Origin: Pseudomonadota bacterium
Lineage (GTDB): Bacteria > Pseudomonadota > Gammaproteobacteria > Burkholderiales > Burkholderiaceae_C
Assembly (NCBI GenBank): GCA_023442945.1
Contig: JAEZWW010000066.1
Span: forward strand, 1 to 44,857
Length of the DNA stretch: 44,857 bases
Direction of reading: 5' to 3'
The notes under the pieces were generated by a model, which saw nothing but the letters and a program-made list of their open reading frames with translations, made no database searches and was not told the DNA's origin. Shown in pieces: positions 24,099-32,095 of the stretch; the first letter of the stretch is position 1, and every line of letters starts with the position of its first letter. A program made the position numbers and the translations under genes.

Positions 24099-24700
24099 TT
24101 GGCCAGCTCGACGGCCGACTTGACGTCCATCTTCTCGAACACGCGGGCGCGGTGCACTTCGACTGTGCGCACGCTGATGCCGAGCTCATCGGCGATCAGC
24201 TTGTTGAGGCGCCCGTCGGCCACCAGCCGCATGACGTCGCGTTCGCGCTCGGTCAACTCGGCCACGCGGGCGCGCAACGCCCGCTGCATGGCGCGTTGGG
24301 CCACGCGTTCACGCGAGACGGTCAGCGCGTGCTCCACCCGATCGACCAAGGCGTTGTCGGAAAAGGGCTTCTCACAAAAATCGAAGGCGCCGCGCTTGAC
24401 GGTGTCCACCGCCGTCGGCACGTCGGCGTGGCCGGTCAAGAAAATCACCGGCCAGACGTGCGCGATGCCGCGCTCGGACAAACGCTCGAACAGCGCCAGC
24501 CCGCTCTGGCCGGGCATGCGCACGTCCAGCAGGATGCAGCCAGGCGCATCCGGTTCGGTAGCGCTGTGCGCGGCCTGGAACGCCTCGGCGCTGTCGTAGA
24601 CCTCGGACAGCAAACGCCGGGAGCGCAGCAGCCAGGCCATGGCCTCGCGCACGCTGGCGTCGTCGTCAATGATGTAGACGGTGGCGGTATCAGTCGACAT
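24080..24700 (-). CDS. FixJ/LuxR-type response regulator
   Basis: 206 residues. N-terminal receiver with the acidic pocket IDDD and phosphoacceptor Asp59 (CILLDVRMPG), conserved Thr in VIFLTGHAD and Lys in FCEKPF; C-terminal LuxR-type helix-turn-helix (LTERERDVMRLVADGRLNK, then ISVRTVEVHRARVFEKM). It binds DNA when phosphorylated. The ATG at 24700 matches the family start. No histidine kinase gene is beside it, so the partner must be encoded elsewhere. The last codons and stop come from repeat copy R7, leaving a short end (LLQKI). Targets are not evident; the neighbours (mltA, lipase-like gene) are the only hint. Confidence 0.92.
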   Translation of the reverse strand: MSTDTATVYIIDDDASVREAMAWLLRSRRLLSEVYDSAEAFQAAHSATEPDAPGCILLDVRMPGQSGLALFERLSERGIAHVWPVIFLTGHADVPTAVDTVKRGAFDFCEKPFSDNALVDRVEHALTVSRERVAQRAMQRALRARVAELTERERDVMRLVADGRLNKLIADELGISVRTVEVHRARVFEKMDVKSAVELANLLQKI

Positions 24701-25071
24701 AGGGGAAAGCGGGTACCTGAATGCGGGCGCAGAGACAGCCTCGACAACCAGCTTCAGCCCCACGCACGCCACGCTCCCACCGCGCCAGCGCTGGCGCGAC
24801 TCGGGGCGCGAGGTGGAATTATGCGATCTGACTGGGGCCAGTCCTTTTCTTGCCCGCCCAGCCAGCACCGCTGAACGGCATGTGCGCCGGGCCTGCAAGC
24901 CGCCGGGTTGCTATCGGCGTCAAGCCTGCTGCGTACATCCAATCACCCCCTCACGGCAGCCATCGCGTCTGTCTGACACCCTGGGCGGGCCAGGCATGCG
25001 ATGCTTGCCCGCTGGGCCTGGGGCGTTCGCGCTACCAGATTGTTCATTTCTCCTTGTTTTACCCATTGCCC
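24701..25071. other. Divergent intergenic region, response regulator and lipase-like gene
   Basis: 371 bases between oppositely directed genes. It should carry both promoters, but I see no convincing hexamers, no repeat copy and no strong hairpin. Open frames across it lack ribosome-binding sites and family features. Confidence 0.5.
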
Positions 25072-26286
25072 ATGCATTCCAACCTGTCCAGTCCGCCGAC
25101 CCTTTGGCGACCCGCCCAGCGCATGTCCATCGTGCTGGCCACTTCATTCGCGTTGGCGCTCGCCGCTTGTGGCGGCGGCGATGACGATGACGGCGGCAAC
25201 CACCCGTCCACCGCTACGCAGCCAGGCGATCTGGTCGGGGGCGAGCGCATCAACCAGATCTCCGCCGCGGAAATTACTGCGGCGCTGAACGCGCCCGACA
25301 GCAAGGTCCAGGGCGGTGTGAAGCCGCTGTACGCTGTCGACAACTACCGGGTGACCTACCTCACGACCGACAAGAATGGCGCGGTCACGACCGCGTCGGG
25401 CCTGGTCAGCGTGCCGGTCAAGGCCGCCGGCGCGCGCAGCCCGCTGGTCAGCTACCAACACGCCACTACCTTCCATGAGAACCAGGCGCCCAGCAACAAG
25501 GTGGAAGCCGTCGAGCCACCGCTGGTGCTGGCGTCGCTCGGCTACATCGTGGTGTCGCCCGACTACGTGGGCTTTGGCGCGGCCAAGGGCCAGGTGCACC
25601 CCTACCTCACCGCCACCCCAACGGCGCGCGCCGTGGTTGACATGCTGACCGCCAGCGACACCTGGCGCGGACAGGCCGGTGTTGCCGACAACGGGCAGCT
25701 GTACCTGGTGGGCTATTCGGAAGGCGGCTACGCCACCATGGCGGCCCACCGCGCCATTCATCAGGCCAACGGGCCGCTCAAACAGCGCCTACAGTCTGCC
25801 GTGCCAGGCGCAGGGCCGTACGACGTCGTCGAAACGCTGGACGAGCAACTCGACCGCGTGGGCAAGCTCTTCCCCCCGCTCGGCGCGGTGCTGGAGCCGG
25901 GCCGCCTTTCTCGCCTGCCTGAAAGCGTACGCAAGGAAGTGCGCAACCTGCTGCTCAAGCAAATGGTGCCGGAGGACGGCGATGTGGCCTACGAGTCCCT
26001 TTTCTTGGACCGCTACATCGCGGACGATCGCGAAGCCCTGGCGCGCGAGCACAGCGTGCACCTAGGCTGGGCGCCTGATGTGCCGGTGTACCTGTTTCAC
26101 GGCCGCCTGGATCTGACGGTGCCCTATTCCGCCTCCACCTCAGCCCAGCGTGCGCTGCGCGAAGCAGGCGCGAAAGACGTCAGCTTGACCGACTGCACCA
26201 CAGGCAAGCTGGGGCATCTCGACTGTGTGCCGGAGTACTTCCGCTTTGCGGTGGAGCGCCTGGCCCGCACGGCGAAGGACCTCTGA
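25072..26286 (+). CDS. Lipoprotein alpha/beta hydrolase, lipase-like
   Basis: 404 residues. Signal peptide VLATSFALALAAC ends in a lipobox (Cys33) followed by GGGDDDDGG, so a lipidated, probably outer-membrane or periplasm-facing protein. An alpha/beta hydrolase fold follows: GYIVVSPDYVGFG, nucleophile elbow GYSEGG (Ser216), VYLFHGRLDLTVPY (catalytic Asp) and GKLGHLDC (catalytic His). The pattern suggests the secretory lipase/feruloyl-esterase-like group, but the substrate is unknown. Start ATG 25072 is uncertain; a second ATG at 25123 also yields a good signal peptide, and neither has a clear ribosome-binding site. A strong terminator follows, so it is a single-gene unit. Confidence 0.85.
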   Translation: MHSNLSSPPTLWRPAQRMSIVLATSFALALAACGGGDDDDGGNHPSTATQPGDLVGGERINQISAAEITAALNAPDSKVQGGVKPLYAVDNYRVTYLTTDKNGAVTTASGLVSVPVKAAGARSPLVSYQHATTFHENQAPSNKVEAVEPPLVLASLGYIVVSPDYVGFGAAKGQVHPYLTATPTARAVVDMLTASDTWRGQAGVADNGQLYLVGYSEGGYATMAAHRAIHQANGPLKQRLQSAVPGAGPYDVVETLDEQLDRVGKLFPPLGAVLEPGRLSRLPESVRKEVRNLLLKQMVPEDGDVAYESLFLDRYIADDREALAREHSVHLGWAPDVPVYLFHGRLDLTVPYSASTSAQRALREAGAKDVSLTDCTTGKLGHLDCVPEYFRFAVERLARTAKDL

Positions 26287-26307
26287 CGGAAAAGTAGCTC
26301 CAAAAGC

Positions 26308-26345
26308 AAAACGCCCCTGACCGAAAAGTCAGGGGCGTTTTCTGT
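26308..26345 (+). terminator. Bidirectional terminator, lipase-like gene and tRNA-Phe
   Basis: AAAACGCCCCTGAC-cgaaaa-GTCAGGGGCGTTTT is a perfect 14-bp stem with a 6-base loop; TTTTCTGTTT follows on the plus strand and TTTTGCTTTT on the minus strand. It can end both the hydrolase message and the tRNA-Phe transcript. Confidence 0.92.
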
Positions 26346-26346
26346 T

Positions 26347-26422
26347 TGGTGGCCTGGGGCGGAATCGAACCACCGACACGCGGATTTTCAATCCGCTGCT
26401 CTACCAACTGAGCTACCGGGCC
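26347..26422 (-). tRNA. tRNA-Phe (GAA)
   Basis: 76 bases with encoded CCA. Anticodon GAA within TTGAAAA; D-arm GCTC/GAGC, anticodon stem GCGGA/TCCGC and T-arm GGTGG/CCGCC with TTCGATT are all paired. The acceptor stem GGCCCGG/CCAGGCC has a C-A mismatch at pair 5-68. It lies directly after the ntrX-like gene, so it may be co-transcribed with it. Confidence 0.95.
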
Positions 26423-26458
26423 GTGAAGCCTTTGATTCTAGCACCAAATTTAGAGCCT

Positions 26459-27175
26459 TCAGGCCGCTGCGCCGCCGCGACGTCCGCGAGACAGATCAAC
26501 GCCGAGTTGTTTGAGCTTGCGGTAGAGGTGCGTACGCTCCAGCCCGGTTTTCTCCGCAACGCGTGTCATCGAGCCGCCTTCCTTCGCCAGATGGAATTCG
26601 AAGTAAGCTTTTTCGAACGCATCACGGGCGTCGCGCAAGGGCTTGTCCAGTTCAAAGGTGCGCTGACCCTGCGGACCGAGGTCCGCGACCGTCGGCAACG
26701 ATTGGCCACCGGTCATGGCGGCTTCTACCGTCAGCTCCACGCTGACATTGTGCGCAGTGCCTGGTACGGGCTCGACGACATCGGTGTGGGGAGGGTTGCG
26801 CGCCGGCGCCGACTCGCGCGTCAAGGCTTGGTCCACCGCCTTCAGCAGCTTTTGCAGCGTGATGGGCTTTTCAAGGAAAGACATCGCGCCAATGCGCGTG
26901 GCTTCGACGGCGGTGTCAATGGTGGCGTGGCCGCTCATCATGATGACCGGCATCGTCAGCATGCCCGTGCCCCGCCATTCCTTGAGCAGCGTGACGCCAT
27001 CTGTATCGGGCATCCAGATATCGAGCAGAACGAGGTCGGGACGACCTCCTTGACGTGCCGATCGTGCCTGGGCGGCATTCTCGGCCAACTCAACTGTGTG
27101 CCCCTCGTCGTTGAGGATGTCAGACAGAAGATCTCGGATCCCGAGTTCGTCGTCAACGACGAGGATATTGGCCAT
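26459..27175 (-). CDS. Short NtrX-like response regulator (receiver plus Fis HTH)
   Basis: 238 residues. Receiver with ILVVDDE, phosphoacceptor Asp52 (VLLDIWMPD), and Lys103 in FLEKPITLQ; a linker of about 70 residues; then a C-terminal Fis-type helix-turn-helix (SMTRVAEKTGLERTHLYRKL). It lacks the sigma-54 AAA+ domain, so unlike canonical NtrX it cannot activate sigma-54 promoters by ATP hydrolysis and probably works like RegA/PrrA-type regulators. No ATPase remnant (Walker motif) is visible, so the short form looks native. It is immediately downstream of the NtrY-like kinase, which is its likely partner. Confidence 0.9.
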   Translation of the reverse strand: MANILVVDDELGIRDLLSDILNDEGHTVELAENAAQARSARQGGRPDLVLLDIWMPDTDGVTLLKEWRGTGMLTMPVIMMSGHATIDTAVEATRIGAMSFLEKPITLQKLLKAVDQALTRESAPARNPPHTDVVEPVPGTAHNVSVELTVEAAMTGGQSLPTVADLGPQGQRTFELDKPLRDARDAFEKAYFEFHLAKEGGSMTRVAEKTGLERTHLYRKLKQLGVDLSRGRRGGAAA

Positions 27176-27219
27176 GTTGTAGCAATCTTCCCTTCAATTT
27201 TGTTTGGACTGCTGGGCAG

Positions 27220-29508
27220 TCAAGTAAGCGCTGGCTCGAATGATAACGACACTTGCGCACCAACCACGCGACCGTCTTGGAGACGATTTGAAACATCAAT
27301 GCGTGCGCCATGCTCTTCTGCAATCTTCTTGACCACCGCCAGGCCCAAGCCTGTCCCCTTCGATTTGGTGGTGACGTAGGGCTCAAACACGCGCTTGAGG
27401 ATAGCGTCCGAGAAGCCATGCCCGGCATCGATCACGCTCATCCTGACACGGCGCGATGTTTCACCCCAGTGCGTTCGAATGAGTACGCCGACGTCCTCAC
27501 CCGGCCTGTCAACGCCCTCGGTCGCGTCTAGCGCGTTCTGCACCAGGTTGTGAATGACCTGGCGAAGCTGCTGGGCATCCCCCAGAATCCGCGGGCAACG
27601 TGGATCGGCTTCGAAACGCAAGCTCGGTCGCCCAGGGCCATGCCCGTCGGCATTGAGCTCGTACAGGTGCAGGACCTGGTAAACCAGTTCATTCAAGTCG
27701 ATCGGCTTGAGGTCGGCCGAGGGCAAGCGGGCGTAGTCACGAAACTCGTTCACCAAGCGCTGCATGGCATCGACTTGATCGACGATGGTGCGGACGGCCT
27801 TGGTCAGCACTGCCCGGTCGGCGTCTTCGTCCAGCTTGTCGGACAGGCGTCTCTCCAGACGTTCGGCCGACAGCTGGATGGGGGTCAACGGGTTTTTGAT
27901 CTCATGCGCCAAGCGCCGCGCCACCTCGCCCCACGCTTGGGAACGCTGAGCGGAAACAATTTCAGTGATGTCGTCAAACACCAAGAGCCGCAGGCCGTCC
28001 GGCAACGCCGCGCCGCGGGCCACCAGCGAAATCGCATCCGCTGCAACGCTCCCACCACCATGCCCATACAGCTCGAACGAATGCTGCCAGTGGTCGAGCC
28101 CGTGCTCCTTGCGCTCGCCCTCAAAGAGGGCAAACTGGGATTGAACTTCGTCGGCAAACGCCTCCAACCCCTGCAGAGAGCCCAGCTCGCGCCCGGTGTA
28201 GGCGGCCAGCGGCAACCGCAGCACGCGCGTGGCGCCGGGGTTCGAAGACTGAATCACACCGTGGGTATCCAGCACGATCACACCGGCCGTCAGGTTGTCC
28301 AGAATCGTCTGCAGGTTGGAGCGCGCCGCCACAGCTTCACGCATGCTGGTGTCCGCCGTCGTTCGTGCGTCGGCGAGTTGCTGGGTCATGTCGGCAAACG
28401 AGCGCGTGAGCCCGACCAGCTCATCGCGGCCTTGCAGCACCAGCTTCGGCGTCAAGTCGCCGGACGCCACCTGACGCACCCCGTCGGCAATGGTGAGCAA
28501 AGGCGTCGCGAGCTGCTTGCCCAGCATGACGGCAAGCAGGACAGCACTGAACACCGCCAGGAAAAGCGTGAGCGTCAGCGTGCCGATGTACATGCGGCGG
28601 AGGCCATCCCGCCCCAGCGCCCGCTCCTGGTACTCCCGATTCGCCTCTTGGACTGCCAGCGCGTCCGACACCAGCGCCGTCGGCAAGGGCTGGATAGCTT
28701 GCAACAAGCGCTGCTCGCCCACCAGACCCACCGATCGCGAACTGACCAACACCAGGGCTCGAATACGCGCCTGGCTACTGCCAGGCGCTTGGACGTTGCC
28801 CGCATCGTCCAAGCCCTCGATCAAGGTCGAAACCCCTTGCGTGCGCAGGTTGCGCAGCAGTTGGGCTGACGGTCGTTCTGGTGTCAGCTCAAACCGCGAC
28901 TGTCCGGCACTGGCGATCAAACGCCCCGAACTGCTCCACAAATTGGCGTCCGTTGCGCCCAACTGCGACCGAATCTGATCCAGCGGAAGCGCTGCCAACG
29001 TGTCCGGCGTGTCCGCCAACACGGCAGACGCGGCCTTCAATTGGTTGCCAAAATCCCGCGCCTGCGTATCGAGCGAAGTCCTTGCCAAGGTCAAACCGGA
29101 GTTCAGCGCCCCCTCCACCTTGACGTCAAACCAAGACTCGATGGAGCGCGAAACGAACTGGTAAGAAACTGTATAAATTAACAGGCCTGGAAGCACCCCG
29201 ACCAACGCGAAAATGGCCGCCAGCTTGATCAGCAGTTGGCTGCCAAATTTTCCTTTGCGCAACCGGGCGACGAGTCGGTAGATGCCCCACAGGATGACCA
29301 GCGCCAACCCGACAGCCACGACGACGTTGACCCCAAAGAGCCGCGCGTAATACTGTTCGTATAGAACGCGGTTGTTGGTGGCCTGCGCCAGCAGAAAAAC
29401 GAGCACAAGGCCCAGCCCCACCAGCACGGCGATGGCCACCCAGAGTGGCCACCGCGTGCGCCGCCCATTTGAGACGCTCGCGGTTGCAGCCCTGTCGGAT
29501 TCGGACAT
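27220..29508 (-). CDS. ntrY: NtrY-like membrane sensor histidine kinase
   Basis: 762 residues. Four membrane helices (about 21-43, 61-80, 92-115 and 307-330); a periplasmic sensor loop lies between the last two. Then HAMP (about 332-385), a PAS domain (about 395-510) and the kinase core: His535 in RRLAHEIKNPLTPIQLSAER, N box VIHNLVQNALDATEG, G1 DAGHGFSD and G2 KGTGLGLAVVKKI. This layout is that of NtrY, which in some bacteria senses nitrogen status or redox. The ATG at 29508 overlaps the DUF4390 stop by one base (TGATG). The signal is unknown here. A kinase in a membrane setting next to rsmB is a frequent arrangement in this group from memory. Confidence 0.93.
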   Translation of the reverse strand: MSESDRAATASVSNGRRTRWPLWVAIAVLVGLGLVLVFLLAQATNNRVLYEQYYARLFGVNVVVAVGLALVILWGIYRLVARLRKGKFGSQLLIKLAAIFALVGVLPGLLIYTVSYQFVSRSIESWFDVKVEGALNSGLTLARTSLDTQARDFGNQLKAASAVLADTPDTLAALPLDQIRSQLGATDANLWSSSGRLIASAGQSRFELTPERPSAQLLRNLRTQGVSTLIEGLDDAGNVQAPGSSQARIRALVLVSSRSVGLVGEQRLLQAIQPLPTALVSDALAVQEANREYQERALGRDGLRRMYIGTLTLTLFLAVFSAVLLAVMLGKQLATPLLTIADGVRQVASGDLTPKLVLQGRDELVGLTRSFADMTQQLADARTTADTSMREAVAARSNLQTILDNLTAGVIVLDTHGVIQSSNPGATRVLRLPLAAYTGRELGSLQGLEAFADEVQSQFALFEGERKEHGLDHWQHSFELYGHGGGSVAADAISLVARGAALPDGLRLLVFDDITEIVSAQRSQAWGEVARRLAHEIKNPLTPIQLSAERLERRLSDKLDEDADRAVLTKAVRTIVDQVDAMQRLVNEFRDYARLPSADLKPIDLNELVYQVLHLYELNADGHGPGRPSLRFEADPRCPRILGDAQQLRQVIHNLVQNALDATEGVDRPGEDVGVLIRTHWGETSRRVRMSVIDAGHGFSDAILKRVFEPYVTTKSKGTGLGLAVVKKIAEEHGARIDVSNRLQDGRVVGAQVSLSFEPALT

Positions 29509-30134
29509 CACCGCTGCGATTCCTGCGTCAGATCGACCTGACGCTCCACGCCGACCGCCCAAGCGGACTGGCTGGCTGGCCCTATCTGAAACGTTCGCGG
29601 CAGTTGCGATGCATCCAATCGAAACTGAAACCGCAGGCTTTGGCGCCCACCGGATTCGATATCGGCGGCCGAAGTGATTTTCCACCGGGAGATGCGCCCG
29701 ACTGACGACATGACCTCGCTCAGGGAATCGAAATGCTGGGTCAAGCTCACCCCCAGGCCAGCGTTGGTCAGCGGCTCATTGGAGGTGTTGAGACGCCAGC
29801 GCCGCGTCAAAGGCATGTAGGCCACCCGCATGTAGCGCTGCGCGTCCCCGACCCGTTGGTCCGTCCAGTACCAGCGCTCACGTGTGACGGTCGCATCGGC
29901 CACAAAATGGATAGGAATGCCCTTGTCCAGCGCATCTTCCACAGCGTTTGGCAAACGAAAGTTGACTTTTGCGCTGAGCAGCAAGCCTTCCTCGGTGCGT
30001 TCGACGCGAAGCGTCTCCAAATCGGCGTTCTGCGCCTGCAAGCCGAGCGAGAGCAGCAGCGACCCAACGCAGAGCGCCCAGCGCAGTGCCTGTTCAGGTC
30101 GCGCGCTTCTCCAGAAGTGCATAGAAAAAGCCAT
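29508..30134 (-). CDS. DUF4390 secreted protein
   Basis: 208 residues from the chosen start. A signal-peptide-like segment (LRWALCVGSLLLSLGLQAQ) is followed by a beta-rich domain (LETLRVERTEEGLLLSAKV, RWYWTDQRVGD, RYMRVAYMPLTRRWRLNT) that fits DUF4390. Function is not known; conserved linkage to rsmB and ntrY suggests a role with the periplasmic sensor loop of NtrY. Three ATGs compete (30149, 30134, 30122); all overlap the rsmB end by 29-56 bases, and I use the middle one without strong ribosome-binding evidence. The stop overlaps the ntrY start. Confidence 0.85.
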   Translation of the reverse strand: MAFSMHFWRSARPEQALRWALCVGSLLLSLGLQAQNADLETLRVERTEEGLLLSAKVNFRLPNAVEDALDKGIPIHFVADATVTRERWYWTDQRVGDAQRYMRVAYMPLTRRWRLNTSNEPLTNAGLGVSLTQHFDSLSEVMSSVGRISRWKITSAADIESGGRQSLRFQFRLDASQLPRTFQIGPASQSAWAVGVERQVDLTQESQR

Positions 30135-31440
30135 CGTCACAGCGCGCATTCTCGCCTGTCACGCCACCATCGGTCCGCAAACCAGGCAAGAGGTGGCCAG
30201 GGGAGGGCAATAGACGTGCATCGGCGTGGTGGGAGAGAAACGCTTCGACGCGATCGGCGCCCTCCTCTCGAAAAACCGAGCACGTGACATAGAGCAGTCG
30301 GCTACCCGGAGCAAGAATCGGCCACAAGGACGCGAGGAGGCGTTCCTGGAGCTTGGCCAACTGCGCTATATCCGACGCCCTGCGTAACCACCGAATGTCG
30401 GGATGGCGCCGCACAATGCCTGAAGCGCTGCACGGGGCATCCAACAGGATTCTGTCGTAAGGCACGCCGTCCCACCAATCGGCCACCTCGGCTGCGTCCG
30501 CCACCTGGATGTCGGCCTGCAGACCCAGGCGATCCAGGGTGTCAGCGATGCGCGCCGCGCGCTTGGCGTCGATTTCAAGCGCCGTCACCTTCGCACCAGG
30601 ACACAACTCCAGCAACTGCGCCGTCTTGCCCCCAGGCGCCGCACACGCATCGAGCACGCGTGGCGTGGCCGATCCGAGTCCTGCCAACAGCAACGGCGCC
30701 GCACGCTGTGCCGCAGCCGACTGAACCGATACCCGTCCCTCCGCGAAGCCCGGGATCGCGCCGACAGGCATCGGCCGGTCCAACACAATGGCTTCGCCGT
30801 CCAGAAGCTCTGCCCCAATGCCTGCTGCGCTCAAAGCCGACATCACTTCGGATACAGCGCTGCGCAAGGGGTTGACGCGCAAGACCATCGGGGCAGGTTC
30901 CTGCGCCTGCGCCAGCACTTCCTGCCAAGCCGCCGGATAGTCGGTTTGAAGACGTTTGATCCACCAAGCAGGGTGGTTCCACTGAGCGATTGGATTGTTC
31001 GCCAGGACGGCCATGACCTCGCCCTGCTCTCGCGCAAACCGGCGGATGCAGGCGTTGATCATGCCGGCCTGGTGACGCGTTCCCCGATGTCGTTTCGCCG
31101 CTTCAACAGCCTGATCTGCCAACGTATGCGTGGGATAGCGTGGCGCTGCAACAGGCAGCATCAGAGCCAAAGCCGTCAACAACAACGCATCGGTCTCAGG
31201 GGGCGGCTGACGCGCTGCCAATTGCTCGCGTACTGCCATGGCCTGGCCCAGATGGCGCAGTACATGGAAGCTCAGCGCCTGGACGCCCGACCGCAGCTCA
31301 GATGGCACAAGGTCGATATGCGCCGTCAGCGATTGACCCGACCGCACCGCCTGCACCAACCTGGCCGTCCATTGCAGCTGCTGCCACAAGGACAGCAGTG
31401 GCAATGTCACCGTCACTTGACCTGAATCGTGCTGCGCCAT
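30094..31440 (-). CDS. rsmB: 16S rRNA (cytosine-967-C5)-methyltransferase
   Basis: 448 residues. An N-terminal NusB-like RNA-binding domain (about 20-160) precedes a Rossmann methyltransferase domain: SAM-binding LDACAAPGGK at 263-272, catalytic/thiolate Cys337 in LDAPCSASG and Cys387 in YVTCSVF. The two-Cys arrangement is that of m5C RNA methyltransferases, and the combination with NusB is specific to RsmB (formerly Sun/Fmu). It begins one base after the LemA-like stop and overlaps the DUF4390 gene, so five genes from the LemA-like gene to ntrX look like one translationally linked unit. Confidence 0.95.
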   Translation of the reverse strand: MAQHDSGQVTVTLPLLSLWQQLQWTARLVQAVRSGQSLTAHIDLVPSELRSGVQALSFHVLRHLGQAMAVREQLAARQPPPETDALLLTALALMLPVAAPRYPTHTLADQAVEAAKRHRGTRHQAGMINACIRRFAREQGEVMAVLANNPIAQWNHPAWWIKRLQTDYPAAWQEVLAQAQEPAPMVLRVNPLRSAVSEVMSALSAAGIGAELLDGEAIVLDRPMPVGAIPGFAEGRVSVQSAAAQRAAPLLLAGLGSATPRVLDACAAPGGKTAQLLELCPGAKVTALEIDAKRAARIADTLDRLGLQADIQVADAAEVADWWDGVPYDRILLDAPCSASGIVRRHPDIRWLRRASDIAQLAKLQERLLASLWPILAPGSRLLYVTCSVFREEGADRVEAFLSHHADARLLPSPGHLLPGLRTDGGVTGENARCDDGFFYALLEKRAT

Positions 31441-31441
31441 G

Positions 31442-32026
31442 TCAACGAGGCTCTGCCATCCGAGAGAGCGAGCCCACGGGGGCGAACCCGCCGCCCTTGG
31501 CCATCATTGATGCGGGAAAGGCCCGGATCGCCAGGTTGTACTGGTTGGCAGCTTCATTGAAAGCGGCGCGCAAAGGCATGGCCTGATGCAGCATACGCAT
31601 CCACCGCTCCTGCAGCCGCTCTGCCGAAGGTACGGCGTCGGTTGGCACGGCTTCACTCAACGCGGCCGTCCAGGCCGCACGCAGTGCCTCGTGCGCCATC
31701 ACCAGACTGGCCATGCTCGCCACATCCATGTTGACGCGTCGGGCCTGCGCCAGCGCAGCACCGAACTGGTCGCTAGCAGCCTGCAGCCGCGTCCAGGCCG
31801 CCGTCACGGCATCCTGCAGTTCGCCGGGCGAAGTCTTCGCCCCGCCGCGAAAAGCTTCCGGCAACGAGGCTTGCACCATCACCAGTTGCCGCATCAACTG
31901 CTCGTCAAGCACAGCAAAGCTGGCACGAACCGCTGCGCGCAGCCGCACCAGGCGGTTGTACGCACCAACCCCCCAGAAGAACACCATGGCGACGGCGGCG
32001 CCGATCCAAAGACTTGAGTTCGACAT
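31442..32026 (-). CDS. LemA-family-like membrane protein
   Basis: 194 residues. One N-terminal membrane helix (SLWIGAAVAMVFFWGVGAYN) followed by a long helical domain. NRLVRLRAAVRASFAVLDEQL-type sequence and the C-terminal YNLAIRAFPASMMA motif are typical of LemA proteins, which are helical-bundle membrane proteins of unknown function. The ATG at 32026 was chosen because it starts the helix; an upstream start would place it within the rpoC terminator. It lies just after the rpoC terminator and one base upstream of rsmB. Its role is unknown; the operon suggests a link to the envelope sensor NtrY. Confidence 0.8.
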   Translation of the reverse strand: MSNSSLWIGAAVAMVFFWGVGAYNRLVRLRAAVRASFAVLDEQLMRQLVMVQASLPEAFRGGAKTSPGELQDAVTAAWTRLQAASDQFGAALAQARRVNMDVASMASLVMAHEALRAAWTAALSEAVPTDAVPSAERLQERWMRMLHQAMPLRAAFNEAANQYNLAIRAFPASMMAKGGGFAPVGSLSRMAEPR

Positions 32027-32033
32027 GACGATA

Positions 32034-32077
32034 AAAAAACGCCCTCGCCGCTGAGGGTACAACGGCCAGGGCGTTTA
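32034..32077 (-). terminator. rpoC terminator
   Basis: On the minus strand TAAACGCCCT pairs with AGGGCGTTT (with an inner GCCG/CGGC stem in the 22-base loop), and the T-run TTTTTTT follows. It begins 18 bases after the rpoC stop and ends the long rplK-rpoC transcript. Confidence 0.85.
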
Positions 32078-32095
32078 GCTTTTGGCAGCAGCCAA

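Noticed and set aside
26459..27175. The short NtrX as a frameshifted or deleted gene
   Set aside because: The frame is intact, with no Walker motif remnant in any frame and a complete receiver and helix-turn-helix.
27207..27221. GACTGC-tgg-GCAGTC as a terminator between ntrY and ntrX
   Set aside because: Short 6-bp stem with a 3-base loop overlapping the ntrY end, and no T-run; too weak to call.
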